Assembly: GCA_000499405.2 (NCBI GenBank)
Contig: HG738137.1
Location: forward strand, 21,786,603-21,850,602
Direction of reading: 5' to 3'
Origin: Onchocerca volvulus
Taxonomy: Eukaryota; Nematoda; Chromadorea; Rhabditida; Onchocercidae
Length of the DNA: 64,000 bases
Part shown: positions 14,401 through 27,000 of the stretch, piece after piece
Layout of the letters: each line of letters opens with the position of its first letter
Numbering within the stretch: the stretch's first letter is position 1
Notes under the pieces: generated by a model
Database searches by the model: none
Seen by the model: only the letters and a program-made list of their open reading frames with translations
Told to the model about the DNA's origin: nothing
Translations under genes and position numbers: made by a program

Positions 14401-17400
14401 TGATTGCCTATAGTAATCATGCAAATTTTTTACACGCTGAAGGGAATTTTTTTTTTGTAAACGGTGAATTTACGGTTAGCTTGTGAGTTCTGCTTCTACA
14501 TGGTCCAGGAGCTGACTTACAATATTCCGTTTTCTTTAAAAGAAGATCGCAAAAATGCAGTAAAGATCACTATGAAAGTCTTCTTCAAATTACTGAGATT
14601 TTTTCGTTTATTCTCTAATTTTTTCAGTTTCTTTTTCCTTGTGGAAAGCATTATTTTAGCTACATTAGCTATTTATCCTACATTTTGAAACATCAGAAAG
14701 TTCTCTAAACTGATATGCTCTCAGCCCATCCTATCAAAATGAACATGTCATCTAGTATCGTTGTTTGGTATCAATGCTACAATAAAATACGAGAAATTGC
14801 ATGCAAATTAGGCAACACATAAATGCTCACTTCGTGCTAATGCAAGCATTTCCAATGAACTTTGCAGCTAAGTGTGGTCGACGATTCAGCTCCGTGTTCA
14901 ACCGTTTTGCTGACGCAGCGGAAGTCATTTCAACCTGAAACTTTCAATTGCCACACGGAGACGAGATCTAGGTGAATGACTATTGTAGTCGCAGTTTTCA
15001 ATGCCTCAATTTTTTAGATTTTCACTAAATTTGTGCAAATAGAAAGGAAAATAATGGAGCGGGAAAAATTTTATCTTTAATTTTATGTCTATCTATGGCT
15101 AACTGATGATATCAAGTTTCAAAATTATAGAAAAATAAAATATATAAATGTCAGTTATTAAATAACTCATTATTACCATATCATAGAGATGCTAAGCGAT
15201 TTCGCAAAGGAGTAGATTTTGAAAAAATGATTTTGCTGAGCATCTTCTACACATTCTGTATTTCGGAGAACATCATAATTCCAATTCTTTTAACCTCAAG
15301 TACTGAGTTGATCACTTTAATTTTTTCAAAATAGTCTTATCTTCTTCGACTTATATAGGTAATAGAAATTTCTCTTATTTATTTTAATAATTGATGAGAT
15401 GGCTTCCTCAAATTAATTGTTTCAGTATGTTCTTTTATTAAATTTAAAGTGCAACATTCATTTCGCTATTTTGGGAAAATGAGTTTATAAAGAACTGTGA
15501 AGGGAATTTTAAAGAAACTTTTATCTAAATGGTAATTAAAGCAAGTCCCGTTAGATTTTAATTTTTTAGAGAAATACGCAACTTTACTCAAAAAAGCTGA
15601 GGAAAATTAAAGAGAATGAATCGAGACAACCCAACAGAAAAGCTTAGAGAATTGAAAGATGCCCAATTGATTAAAGCATCCAGTCTCGAGTTGTGGGCAA
15701 ATACCGCTTTTCGAATATTTTTGCAAGTTTTATAATCCACTTCAAGCTTTGTTTTTTGGCGAGAAATGTGTTTGGAAATAATCTTTGAATTTTATACAGA
15801 TTAATAGAATATCTCTGTGTAAAATCTTAAGCAATACATTCAGATGATACTTTCTGATATTTTCTTTTTGTTATTAATTTTAGGTCATTTTGCATCTTTT
15901 TTTTGTTGTTTGTTTTAGATATCATTATCCTCTTTTGTATTTAAATCTAGTCTATCTTAGCCTATGTTGAAATTTGATCTATTTCAAAAAACATGAAATT
16001 TGCGTCCATTACTTTATTACGTATCTTTTGCTGGAAGAGAATTTCATCATAATCAATAGTAGACAAGTCGTCGCAAGGATTTCGAATTCCATTCCACTTC
16101 GTTTTTGTTTACAGATCAATCACAAACGATCGAGGAGAGCGTAATGACATCATTTGCGTACCGCAATTGATCGCATTGATCGCTTTCCTTTGTGAGGTAA
16201 CATTTTTATCAGTGCAGATGAAGAGAAATGATAGGATAACGTCTGAGACACATTGAAGAGTATATTGACATGTAAGAAAACGCAATTCAAGAAATGATCG
16301 TAACATATATGAAGCCAATGTTGTAACATCGATGCATGGTTGACATATCTGGCAAGGATTCCTCCATAGATTTTGAATTAAGAGAAAGGAGAACAGATCA
16401 AGGAATAATATTCAGCTATTATTTAAACATATCCATAACTCGACCAAAGACATATCCAAACATATCCATAACTCGATGGTATATTTGTAATCATACGAGT
16501 TAAAAGAATCATCCATCTCAATGTTTTATCTACGGAAAACGGTGGAATTGTCTCGACATCATCAATGTGTGGAAAAGTTGTGGTTAAATATGATTGTAGC
16601 GAAACTCTGGAACTGCCAGGAGAAACAAAAAGCGCTCTTCCATGACGGATTTGAAGATCATATTTGTAATGAAAGTCGGAACTGTTTCCAGATTCATGTG
16701 AGGCATATGTTGGAAGTCTATGACCATTGAAGTCTAAATGATGATTTCGCTGTTCAAAAGTAAAACTGACGTGAAAACTGTCTGCAGTTCACATTAATAC
16801 TCTTTCAGTTGTTTTACTTCTTTAATTTTAGAAGTAATTGGCTGATCACTAACTAACAAGACAGATCTAAGTAGTTCACATTTCCCATTAAAATCGCTGT
16901 GTATGTACAATTTTAAATGTTAGTAAGCCATAAATTTTGGGCTATGTCTCGTTCATTTTCAGAAATAATAAAAATTTAGAGGGCATTATTTCTTGAATTA
17001 TTAACCAAAATATTGCAAATCACATGTGATTATGCTGTAAGATTCTACATATGGTCCGTAATTGCAAAAAGAAGGGAATAAAAGAAAACTTCTTTAATAT
17101 CTTAATTTGCTATCTAAAAGAATATTTTTAACTTGCTACTTTTATGATTTCATTCATAAGAAATGTCCACTTTTTTATGGTTAGTAGAACTGAGCGAATA
17201 TCCTGTACATCACATCACATTTCACTTCGCTGTTAAATACAACTCGATCAAGCACAACATGACCATTTCTTAATGGAATTTCTCTTCTAAGCTCATTTTT
17301 TTAAATTTCTGTTGAGTGCAGGTTGCTGAGCATCAAAGTCGTTTATCATTATCGGAATTTCTTCATTTAAATGGTGCAACCACATTGCCTCATCAGTTGG

Positions 17401-20370
17401 CACGTCTAGCAGAATATATTCGAAACTGGGAATTGTTTATTGAAGCTGCCGTTAAACCTGGTATGTGTTATACAAAACTAACAAAAAGTCGGCAAATTTT
17501 GGGTAAAGAAATGAATATATATGATACGATATTAATCAGTGTTTACAACAAATTTGACATATATCAAAGTGCGATGATAATAAATGAATAACTTTTATCT
17601 CTCTCGTTCAAAAAATTCCTCTCTAGATCATAATAATGATTGATATTGTATACTATACAAATCGGTAAGGACTTATTTGCAGAAATCTAAACGCTAATGC
17701 CATGAATTGAGTGAGCAAATATAAAGATGAAGGAATATGTATTATGAGAATTATTTTGATGTTCAATATAGGTAGTTTCAACTGGAATCGTCGTTTATTA
17801 ATACATCCATTACACACCAAAAGTTACGGTTTCGAAACATTCATGGCGCTAAAATATCTCGGAATTGAGCTCAAAATTTATGATGAGAAAACAGGACGTG
17901 CCGAATTAGTGGCATGGCTTCGAAGAACATGCAAGGTTAATCAAATTAGCCAGATTTTAGACTCGCTTGTTTATGTTAATATACATGTGATATTAATATT
18001 GGTTTGCATTTGTATGAAAACAGATCGTATTTTCATAATATGAAAATGCGCAATTTCACATATAGAATTCGTCTATATATATACGAAATCCTTCCACAAA
18101 TTTCTGTAGCAATTTATTGTTCGTTTTAGACTGAAGAAGGAGAAGCACGTTGCCCAATTTTTTTATGGAAAAAAGCGGAAACAAAAACATCAGATGTCCA
18201 AGAATTGAACAATCAGAAATGTCCAATACTCATTTTTGCATCGCACTTCTACATTCCTATGTCCACTAATATTCTCGACACACACAATATATTTTACACA
18301 ACATTTAAAGTGAGTCGGAAACCTCTAAGATTGTGAATTTTTGTCAATTTTGCGAGGATTGTAATTTGCAACAAAAAATTCTGAAATTTAAATATCTATT
18401 TTATTTTTCTTTTTTTATCGTCGGTTTCAGAGTATCTTTACGATCATCTATATAAATAAAAAATATAAATGTTAGTTGTTCGTTTTTATACAATGCTTCA
18501 AGTGATTTGAAATTTTGAAACAACGTTGCATTCGAACAGGCGCATGTTTAACTATTTTTTTTATCTGTCACCTGTGACAGGTAAAGATAAATGAACGGAC
18601 TGAATACTACTGACCACGTCTATTTTCTGCAAAGTAGTTCGTTGTTACTTAGAATACAAAGCTACAAGTTCTTCACCGACTGCTTTGAAACTAACTGGAC
18701 CGGTCACATGAAGCTTGATCAGTTCAGCTAGTATAAAATAACTTTTTCACAAAATGGAAATGTTAAAGTTTGTTAACGTTAAAATTTGCTTTTCATGATT
18801 TTGAAAACTCTGAAACTGTTGTGATGAAATTTTTATGGAATAGAAAATTTTTATGGAATGATCTTCATTACGTTTTTATCGGACTCTTGAAAAACCGGAT
18901 TTTCTTTTTGTAATTGCTTTATTCAAATATTCATTTAAGTTCTTCAGTCATTTCATATTCAATTTTCCAGGGTAAAAATCTGAAAGAAGTGCTGGCTTGT
19001 CGATATTCATGCCACGATTTGCCACCATTTCGTTGCTTGCAAATTCAAAAAAGTTTGCTTATAACACTGCCTACATATTCTGATGAAATAGCTGCATACT
19101 GCGTATCAAATGCCGATGATTCAGATATGATGAAAGACCCTAATTCGCTAATAACTATGATAGCATTTATGAGAAGTGGCACAGAGACGGTGCGTATTTT
19201 ATTTTCAGACTTTTTCCAGATTTCTGGACGAAAAAAAAAAAGTTTCACTGTCATCATTATTGCCTTTCTGCCATTACTCTTCCTCCTTCCTCTTCATGAA
19301 GACATCATACTGATTTGGTTCTAGATGTCGATTTAAAAATGTGATCAATTTTGATTTTATTTTGCAGGATTCAGTCAGAATTCTTCATGAGCTATACGTG
19401 CCTCTCTTTCATGGACTACCCAGTAGAACAACTAATCTTGCTGATGCATTGTGTAAAACAGTACCACATATCGACAAGTTATTCCAACCCGATGGATTCG
19501 GTGACTTGGGAACGTTAGGACACGAACCATCCTATATCGTTGGGCCACGGTTAACCACAAGCATACAAAATATCGATCGTCTGGAAGTTCTTCATACGCC
19601 TGGTCCCGATGAAATTGAGTAAATAATTTAAATATTAGTGATCGTTCCGAAACATTAGCCTTATTTCAAATTCATTTATTCTGAAATTTCAACTATGCTT
19701 GAACTGAAACGCCTCAAAATTTTCGGAAAACAAAGATATAGAATTGGTATTACTATCATGAGTAAATTTCAGAGTGGTGAAGCGAATTCCATCAGCTGTT
19801 GACAAAATGTCCATCCTAAATATGCCTTTTCTTGTTATCATTTGGGACAACAACAGAAATATACCACTATACATCGCACGTATTGCCGATCCCGTAGCAA
19901 AGGTTAAAGTAACGTCTATAGCGCCTTACTTATCAGCCTTGCTTATCAGTCTAATGCACAGACCAATTTTCACTATATGTTTACTCGAATTTCCTTTACT
20001 TTTTCAATTGTCCTCAATGGAAACAAAAAATTGTTTCCTTTATACAATTTCAGTAATTATTGGTGCAAAATGTAGATACTTTTGTTTCATGTATCACTCT
20101 TCTCGAGTCGGTTTTTATTGATATCCAAATGAAGGGTCAGGAGAATAATAAATCATATCTTTCATAACTTCTGGAATAATAAAAGAAATAATATAAGTAA
20201 GATAGTTTCAGACTACAAATATGCAAGTTGATACTGCTGAAGAGGTGGTACCATCCAACTATTCCGGAAAATTCTTGTGGAAATTGTTGAATCCGATACG
20301 CTACGCATTTGGACTTGACCATAATGAAGGTAAATTGGATGGACAGGAGACTGCACCCATCTTACAATAA
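11491..20370 (+). CDS. unrecognised secretory-pathway protein, 11 exons, about 523 aa
   Basis: I do not recognise the family. Exons: 11491-11558, 11868-11943, 14868-14971, 16115-16196, 17322-17460, 17772-17935, 18130-18309, 18971-19189, 19368-19618, 19773-19902, 20212-20370 (TAA). All ten junctions agree in phase, and most sites fit the nematode consensus. Exon 1 encodes a signal-peptide-like start (MHLTLILTSILFLTTCTTR). Exons 5-11 read as globular protein, with segments such as FLHLNGATTLPHQLARLAEY, YGFETFMALKYLGIELKIYD, CRYSCHDLPPFRCLQIQKSL and DALCKTVPHIDKLFQPDGFG. The C-terminal exon carries an amphipathic stretch (GKFLWKLLNPIRYAFGLD) with no obvious membrane anchor. Exons 5-11 are well supported. 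Exons 1-4 rest on open frame, splice signals and phase only, and are separated by introns up to 2.9 kb. Confidence 0.7.
13367..13500. repeat. imperfect tandem duplication, about 75-bp unit
   Basis: Inside intron 2 of the unrecognised plus-strand gene. The motif AAGCAAAAATATAGTAAGAA occurs at about 13371 and again at about 13446. Each copy is followed by a similar AATCTGT...TTTGAATT segment. It looks like a simple local duplication. Confidence 0.6.
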
Positions 20371-23300
20371 TATTCAACTAGCATTGTATTACTAAAAACT
20401 GTTAAACGATAATTTAGATTGGCACTTTGAAATTACTGAGAACTTTTTTTATATTTTAATTTATTTATTCGTATATTTGCCAATATTAACCATTTTATGT
20501 AAAGCGCTGTTAGGATCCAAAAGTGCCTAAAAACAGTGTTGAATTTCAAGAATTGAAAAAATTTTTATGCCATGATTATTCTTCATGAATAAGTGTTGTA
20601 AAAAAAAAAAAAAAAAAATAGCAAAGTAATGGATCTAACAGACTTAACCTCAAAAGATTCAAAACTCTTTTCTCAATTATCTATTGGTGTCATATTTATT
20701 GTTATATTTTTTATTTTTTTTATAAAGATAAGATAAAAACGAAGAAATCTTAGAAGTCGCAGTTCGAATGCTCATATGAAGATGTTCGATATCAACTGAA
20801 CATCAGCACTCATAGTGAGTTAGCTTATCACTATAAGTGTTTTAAAACTGGCTTCGCAAGAAACTGTTAATAGAAGCCAAATAGTTCAGATCTATTTTTT
20901 GACTTTAAATTTAATCATTGGATGCATAAGCAATCTATGTCAAGATCACTTTTAGAAATTACATTAAAATCAAATAAATATGAGACATGCGAAGTGTATT
21001 TACAAGTTTATGAGTCTCTCCGATAGAAATAAGAATTTTTATCTCAATTTTGGTGTAAAATATCATAAATGAAATTTGAAATGTTGTCTACTGTAAATAT
21101 ATTACACTGGAATCATTATGTTATTTTTTTAAGAATAATTTTTCATTTTCGGGATATGAAACAGAGTGGTACCATTTACAGTAAACTTTAGTAGATGGAC
21201 TTCTTGTAGAATTCTGATACCTTTCAAAAAAATTTTGGTCAACCGCTTCGGTAATGATATATCGAATTTACGACAATCCTACAAAGACCAATTTAAGATC
21301 GATAGCAATGACTTGCACAAGTTCTGATGTTAATTCATCTTTAAAAATCTTGAATGATTTAATTTCATAATAGAAATTTGCAAAAGCTTCGCAATCAATA
21401 GGACGTTGTTAATCTATGAATAGAATTTTCAATCAACGATCAGTCATTTAAATTCTGATTTCATCTCTTCTTGAGGTAAAAAATATTTTAAAGTTGTTGC
21501 TCAGTTATTTCAGGAAAAAATGTTTAAAAAAAAGAAAAAAAATCGGTAATCTTAGTGAATTGGGAATCAAGGTTTAACCATAGTATATTGCACAGATTTC
21601 CATTGCATTTTCTGTAATCGATTGTTTTTTCCAGGTTTTGTATTTCGGGTAATAGATAAAACATTTCCTTTATTTTAAAGATTTTATATTTTAAGGGAGG
21701 TGAAAAACTTCAAATCAAGTTGCAAAATATCAAATTATGATTGTATGCTGAATACAAAGCCGTAAAATAAAAGTAAAAGAATAGGAAGAAGTTTCCTTAA
21801 TTCGAATAGTTTCCATCTTAAATCAGTGAGAAAAAGATTCCTAGTCTGCTTCTTGAACACTTTATTTTCATATCGATAATTTAATAAAGCAATTTCAAAA
21901 ATGTTATATTAACTTTTTGTCGTATAAATTGATTTGATTTTTAAAGCGTCAAATTACGGACTTCCATAACGGACAATTACTTGCATTATTTAATGTCTTG
22001 ATTGTAGCTGTTGTGGAAAACTTATGGTCTGATTCTAACGGTAATTTCTAAAACGTTATTTGTTAAAGCTTTTTATCTTTAATGAACTTTACATTGCAAC
22101 TCCATAGAAACTTTCGAAAAGGATTCTTTAATCACATAGAATTTTGGCACTCATATTGCTTCTGATTTTAGATGAAAGAATTGGGATTCAAACAGATCAA
22201 ATTTTCCTTAATCACTTGTTGTAATATCAATTGAATCATTGCATGGGTTCTCTGATTTGGTTTCCATAAGGCATTTCTATTACTTCTTTCTTCATTTCTA
22301 CTAAAAGTTGTCTCCAATACTGTAATTGCTAAGATCATTAAGTATTATTTTGCTATTCGAGCGCTTGGCATTTCACAACTTACGCAGTTCATTCTGGATC
22401 CAATGTTTAATGATTCTCTGAATTTTTCTCGTTCTGATCATGTTAATAATGGCTCCTAAGATTCAGTTAAGATTCACGTAGGCTGCTTTACCAAAGAAAT
22501 ACTATATTTGTTTACAATCAGTTGATTTAGAAGAATGATAAACCAACTTTCTGCTTGAGATAATTGAACAGAAAAGCATCTAATATGAGTAGATGAGATC
22601 AAAAATTATGCCTTTTGAGGGAAATTCGTATTTTTATATCAAAAAAGTTTCAAATATAAACTTAAGTATTGTACTTTTTGCAAATTAATCCAAACTGACA
22701 GGACAGAATTGTGTTTAAGCTTTTAAAGTATCCGATTTTTTGAATTTATTGAAATTCCATGTCGGATTTAAAGAGAATGCTTTACATTAGCAGCTTTTAT
22801 AGATTTATTGCAAACACATATTTCTGCAGTGATTTTGCATTAAATAATTTAAAAATGACCTTGGATATAGTCGCTTGATGTTGTTTTTAACACAAATAAT
22901 ATTTCATTTTTCTTCAAATTGTTCAGACCTGATTTCCTCATATTACGCAGAGCAAAAAAGCGGAAGTGGAAGAGACAAGATGATCTTCGAAAATCAATAA
23001 ATAAATTTACTATTAAAAATTCTGGATCATTTCAAAAGCATATGTTTTTTTTTCGTTTTTTTTTTGTTTCATGCGTATGTTATCGTATGAAAATTTCATT
23101 TTATGTTTTATTTTTTAATAAACCGAGAACATTTTTATTTAAACTATCTGAAGCAAAAAATAAATTCCATCTAAGTATTCCAAACCAAGAAATCACTGCT
23201 AACTTCAGATAATAACGTCTTACTTATTTCGATTTGCTTTTTTGGTTTCATCTTGAGATATCCGTGACACTTCTTGTTGTTTGAATCACCTGATCAATAA

Positions 23301-23527
23301 TCAATTTACAGAGATCAGCAAAAAGACTTCTTTCGTGCAACATTCATTACACAAATAACATCTATTTAATTGTTGTTACCCATCATTTCGTGCATAAATA
23401 TACGCTTCGAAATGACTGTCTTATGATTTTTGATAACACAGTTATGAATATTAATGCTTTACCAAAATGATTTCGGTGTTTGTTTGCGCATCATCTTGTC
23501 CAATAGGTTGGTACTGATCATGCAAAC
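20371..23527. other. intergenic, no supported gene
   Basis: About 3.1 kb of AT-rich sequence after the TAA of the plus-strand gene. It contains homopolymer runs (an A-run near 20600). A 97-codon plus-strand open frame at 22919-23212 is rich in F, K and S and lacks splice context or family features. I see nothing else supportable. Confidence 0.6.
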
Positions 23528-24266
23528 ATGCAAACATATTACCTATCTTCGATGCAATTTTTTGAAGGATATCGAAAATCGAAATCACTCTCACCGCATA
23601 CGACACTACTAGTGCTTGCAGCATTTGTAATCATTTTTCCATCGTTCAGTGTTAACTATTCAGAAAACAATGCATGCATTATCACATCGCCTGATTGTAA
23701 AGTTAATTTTTCATTCAATTCTTTCTTTAAAAGCAAATTTTTCATGCGAAGGAGAATTAAAAATATCTTTTTTCTTGTATTTTTAATAATTATTTCATCA
23801 AAAAAAATATTTCTTCGTTCAGTTATTTTAACAAAAATTAATTTCTCAAATTTGGAAATCATCAGAATAAAAGCAATGTTTGTGTTTGAATTAAGGATTA
23901 AGGATTGAATTAGTACTTACAATTTTAAAGAAGTAAATTACAAGGTCATTGCGAAGAATGTTCACGCGGCGCACGTTGCACGACAAATAGTGTGATTCGC
24001 TGGGCACATTTCGTGCAATTAGTAAGGAATCGTTCTTGCGGCTTGCTGTATTTAATCTTGCTAGTGATTTGGGAGTACGCGTGGAAATGAAAAAAGAATA
24101 TATGAGCCTAGAGAAAGTAAGTGAGGACATCCAATCACTCATTTTTAATGTAAGGTAATCGATTAATCCTGTTCCGGACATTGATCATTTTAGGATTCCA
24201 GACACTGAATTTCTGATGTGTTTAGCATCCTTTGCTTCATTTACTGCCAAAGATTCTATTCTTTAA
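23528..24266 (+). CDS. candidate small membrane-anchored or secreted protein, 3 exons, about 136 aa
   Basis: Proposed from splice phase and coding look only; no family is recognised. Exon 1, 23528-23701, encodes a short basic N-terminus followed by a hydrophobic stretch (TTLLVLAAFVIIFPSFSV) that could be a signal peptide or anchor. Exon 2, 23991-24154, lies in a locally GC-richer patch and reads RAISKESFLRLAVFNLASDL, then a charged helix. Exon 3, 24194-24266, reads PDTEFLMCLASFASFTAKDS and stops at TAA. Junctions agree in phase (0, then 2/1). The donor GTAATC and the acceptor before exon 3 (ATTTTAG) are good; the acceptor before exon 2 (CAAATAG) is weak. A competing minus-strand open frame of 96 codons covers 23891-24181. 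Confidence 0.35.
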
Positions 24267-24896
24267 AAATCCGTAAGGAACTATTCGAAAGATAAAAGCA
24301 GTGATTAAATGACAAAGTATGTTGTTTTTTTTATGGTAAATAATAACTCTGTAATTTATTAAAGAAATTTTTAATCTTTGAACCTCCAAGACGGAACGAC
24401 AATTTAAACATTCGAAAATTGTGTTTTATTTCTGGAAAATTGCATAAAATAAAATCCATCGAAATTTTAACAAAATTTTTAGGCATTTGAGTAGATTATC
24501 AAATTGTATGCTATTCTTGACTATTCCAATTTTCATTCGCTATTATGGTTGATCGGATGAACGATGATTTGAACGATCGCTTGTTGGCAATAGTTAGCTT
24601 TTAAATCGATAAAATTTTGATATTTTCCAATAAATTTGCTTTTATAGCATAAATTTTCTTTGTAACGAAAAATTTTATTATCATTTTAATATTGTATAAT
24701 AATTCTTTAAAATAATTTCTCTCTTAAGAATGCATAAAAAGATTCATCGGAATAAAACAAGAAATTAATTTATTAAAACAAAAAACAATTGTTTTACGAA
24801 TGATATTTATAAAATTAAATTCCGATTTGAAATTTTTCTTTTTTTTTTTAAGATTTACGCCTAATGTTAGGTTATGTATATTTTATAAATATGGTG

Positions 24897-24921
24897 TATA
24901 TATATATATATATATATATAT
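24897..24921. repeat. (TA)n microsatellite
   Basis: An uninterrupted run of about 12 TA dinucleotides in intergenic AT-rich DNA. Confidence 0.9.
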
Positions 24922-24936
24922 GGTATGCATTATATC

Positions 24937-25344
24937 GACAAAGCTTCTTCTATGCTAAATTAAATTTTTCAGCAAAGTATCGTAAAATTTTATAAAATAT
25001 AGTAACGATGGCTAAATTTTCTTTTTCTTTTCTTTTTTTCGTTTTTTTTTTTTTTTTTTTTTTTCGAATCTCTATGATATAAACAATAGAATGAAATAAA
25101 TCTAAATTCAAATTTGAAATATTAATTTCATTTTTTCGTTTATTAATTAGAATGAAAATTCTGTGAAAAATCCATAAAAATTTCCAAATCAGATAGAATT
25201 TTTTTGATTATTTCCACATAATTTTTCTAAGACGAATCATCAATACAGAACAAACCAGATTCAACGGCTTTTCACTTTCGAACAGAATAGCTCGATGTAA
25301 TGACTACTGTTGTTTGACAAAGCTTCTTCAATGCTAAATTAAAT
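24937..25344. repeat. pair of 30-bp direct repeats
   Basis: The sequence GACAAAGCTTCTTC followed by (T/A)ATGCTAAATTAAAT occurs at 24937-24966 and again at 25316-25344, differing at about one base. The copies are 380 bp apart and lie upstream of the large palindrome. Their relation to it is not clear. Confidence 0.6.
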
Positions 25345-26163
25345 CAACTATTCAATCAACAAATCTTTGTTTTGTATGAAATCCTTTCGGATTCTTGGCG
25401 AATTTGTCTTCGTTATCAAGATGTTCAAGCAGAACAATTTGCAATAGTTTGTATGTAAAATCGAAATTCCTTTCAATCCACTCGGTAATTAATTCGATCT
25501 TTCAATGAGAAACAACAAAACGATGTTTTTTCAATTATATTTGAAATTAACAAAAAGAAAGATATTTTTAAACACAACAAAGAGCAAAGCGTACCTTATA
25601 ATTGCCAAAATTTGAGATATGTGTTCCAAAGTTTTCGCTAAGAATTGCTTTCCGATAATACAGTACTTGGAATCGATGGTTTAGCTCTGTCACTGAAATC
25701 GCGAGGAATATAAGAAAATAAGTGATACCTGATTTTCAAATGATTGTTAATCTTATCGGATTTGAATGTTTCTTTGTTTATAGGTCAAATGGCTTTGTAC
25801 TTTATTCTTTGTTTTAGTCAAGGTTACGCACCAAAAAAGACGCCCTCTCAGGCGCTAAAAATGGCGCCTCATTGTGGATCAAATTCTGGCGGGATCCTCC
25901 CTCTATGAATAAGAGCGTCCTGACCATAGGATCTTTGTAAAAGGATGTGCTACCACGAGGTCAATTGGTTGTATTGATATTGTATTTGTAGTGCATTGTC
26001 GTGTTATCATATTTCATAATAAAGGTTTAATTACCCAAGTTTGAGGTTTCGAGAACAACACAACAAGAAAGAACTCTCAATAATTTTCACGGTTAAGAAG
26101 ATCGAGAATAAAATCCAAGAACCCACAATTATTGTCACGGTCATAGAAGATCTGCGACAATTT

Positions 26164-26232
26164 TGGTCCAACTAACCGGATTCGAACCAGCGACCCAAGG
26201 ATATACAGTCCTCATGAAGCCTTGTCCGCTGG
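26164..26232 (-). pseudogene. tRNA-Tyr-like copy with CCA end, left arm
   Basis: Read on the minus strand it is a tRNA-like sequence ending in GGACCA, so the CCA tail is present in DNA. It carries a perfect B-box (GGTTCGAATCC) and the anticodon arm GAGGA-CTGTATA-TCCTT with anticodon GTA (Tyr). There is no intron, although eukaryotic nuclear tRNA-Tyr genes usually have one. The D-arm region is only about 12 nt, and the 3' acceptor strand has diverged. Not a functional tRNA gene. Confidence 0.7.
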
Positions 26233-26413
26233 ATTATTTGTTGATCTTACATGACGGAATTAAATTTCTTTGCATCTTACTTCATCAGGTAGCGCTTGTG
26301 TCCTGCACTGGCTAAGAAAACCGCCGGTAGGATCCAGATATATCTCAAATAGAGTTGATGAAATAAGAAGATGTAAAGAAATTTAATTCCGTCATGTAAG
26401 ATCAACAAATAAT

Positions 26414-26479
26414 CCAGCGGACAAGGCTTCATGAGGACTGTATATCCTTAGGTCGCTGGTTCGAATCCGGTTGGCTGGA
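26414..26479 (+). pseudogene. tRNA-Tyr-like copy, right arm
   Basis: Inverted partner of the left-arm copy. The acceptor stem CCAGCGG/TGGCTGG has one mismatch and one wobble. Anticodon stem GAGGA (26433-26437) pairs with TCCTT (26445-26449) around a 7-nt loop holding GTA at 26440-26442. The T-arm spans 26455-26471 with the B-box GGTTCGAATCC at 26458-26468. The D-arm is truncated and there is no intron. The 3' end reads GGATCA where the left copy has GGACCA. Confidence 0.7.
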
Positions 26480-27000
26480 TCAAAATTGTCGCAGATCTTT
26501 TATGACCGTGACGATAATTTTGGGTTCTTGGATTCTGTTCTCGATCTTCTTAACCGTGAAAATTATTGAGAGTTCTTCTTCCTTGTTGTGTTGTTCTCGA
26601 AATCTCGAACTTGGGTAAACCTTTATTATGAAATAAAAAAAAAACCTTTATTATGAAATAGGACAACACGACAATACACTAAAAACACAATATTAATACA
26701 ACCAATTGACCTCGTGGTAGCACATCCTTTTACAAAGATCCTATGGTCAGGACGCTCTTATTTATAGAGGGAGGATCCCGCCACAATTTGATCCACAATG
26801 AGGCGCCATTTTTAGCGACTGAGAGGGCGTCTTTTTTGGTGCGTAACCTTGACTGAAACAAAGAATAAAGTACAAAGCCATTTGACATATAAACAAAGAA
26901 ACATTCATGCAAATAAACAAGAGGTACATTTGAAAAACAAAGAAATCACTTCTTCTCTGGTACTCCTCGCGATTTCAGCGACAAGCTCAAAGTTCGCAGC

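Larger units (their letters stand above)
25670..27000. mobile_element. large palindromic LTR-retrotransposon-derived element
   Basis: Two near-identical inverted arms, 25763-26287 and 26356-26907, flank a loop of about 68 bp. Weaker inverted similarity continues outward to about 25670 and 27000, including the shared segment CTGAAATCGCGAGGA. Read inward, each arm looks like an LTR. There is a TATA-like site (TATAAATA as the complement of 26759-26766; TATGAATA at 25904-25911). An AATAAA follows (26018-26023 on the left). The LTR-like part ends ...GCGACA at 26159, four bases before TGG and the complement of a tRNA-Tyr 3' end. The right arm carries a short internal duplication of about 21 bp around CCTTTATTATGAAATA. 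No protease, reverse transcriptase or gag frame is present. I found no target-site duplication at either boundary. Confidence 0.7.

Noticed and set aside
14464..14688. 74-codon plus-strand frame with a hydrophobic end
   Set aside because: No acceptor/donor fit with the surrounding gene model; low-complexity Phe/Leu run.
16109..16318. Minus-strand 69-codon frame
   Set aside because: Opposite strand of the phase-consistent exon at 16115-16196.
22919..23212. 97-codon plus-strand open frame
   Set aside because: Phe/Lys/Ser-rich translation of AT-rich DNA with long T-runs; no splice partner, domain or start context.
23891..24181. 96-codon minus-strand open frame
   Set aside because: Overlaps the plus-strand exon set that has matching splice phases; composition gives no further support.
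26414..26479. Functional tRNA-Tyr gene
   Set aside because: D-arm is truncated, A-box is missing, the acceptor stem is mismatched and there is no intron; better explained as a copied tRNA.
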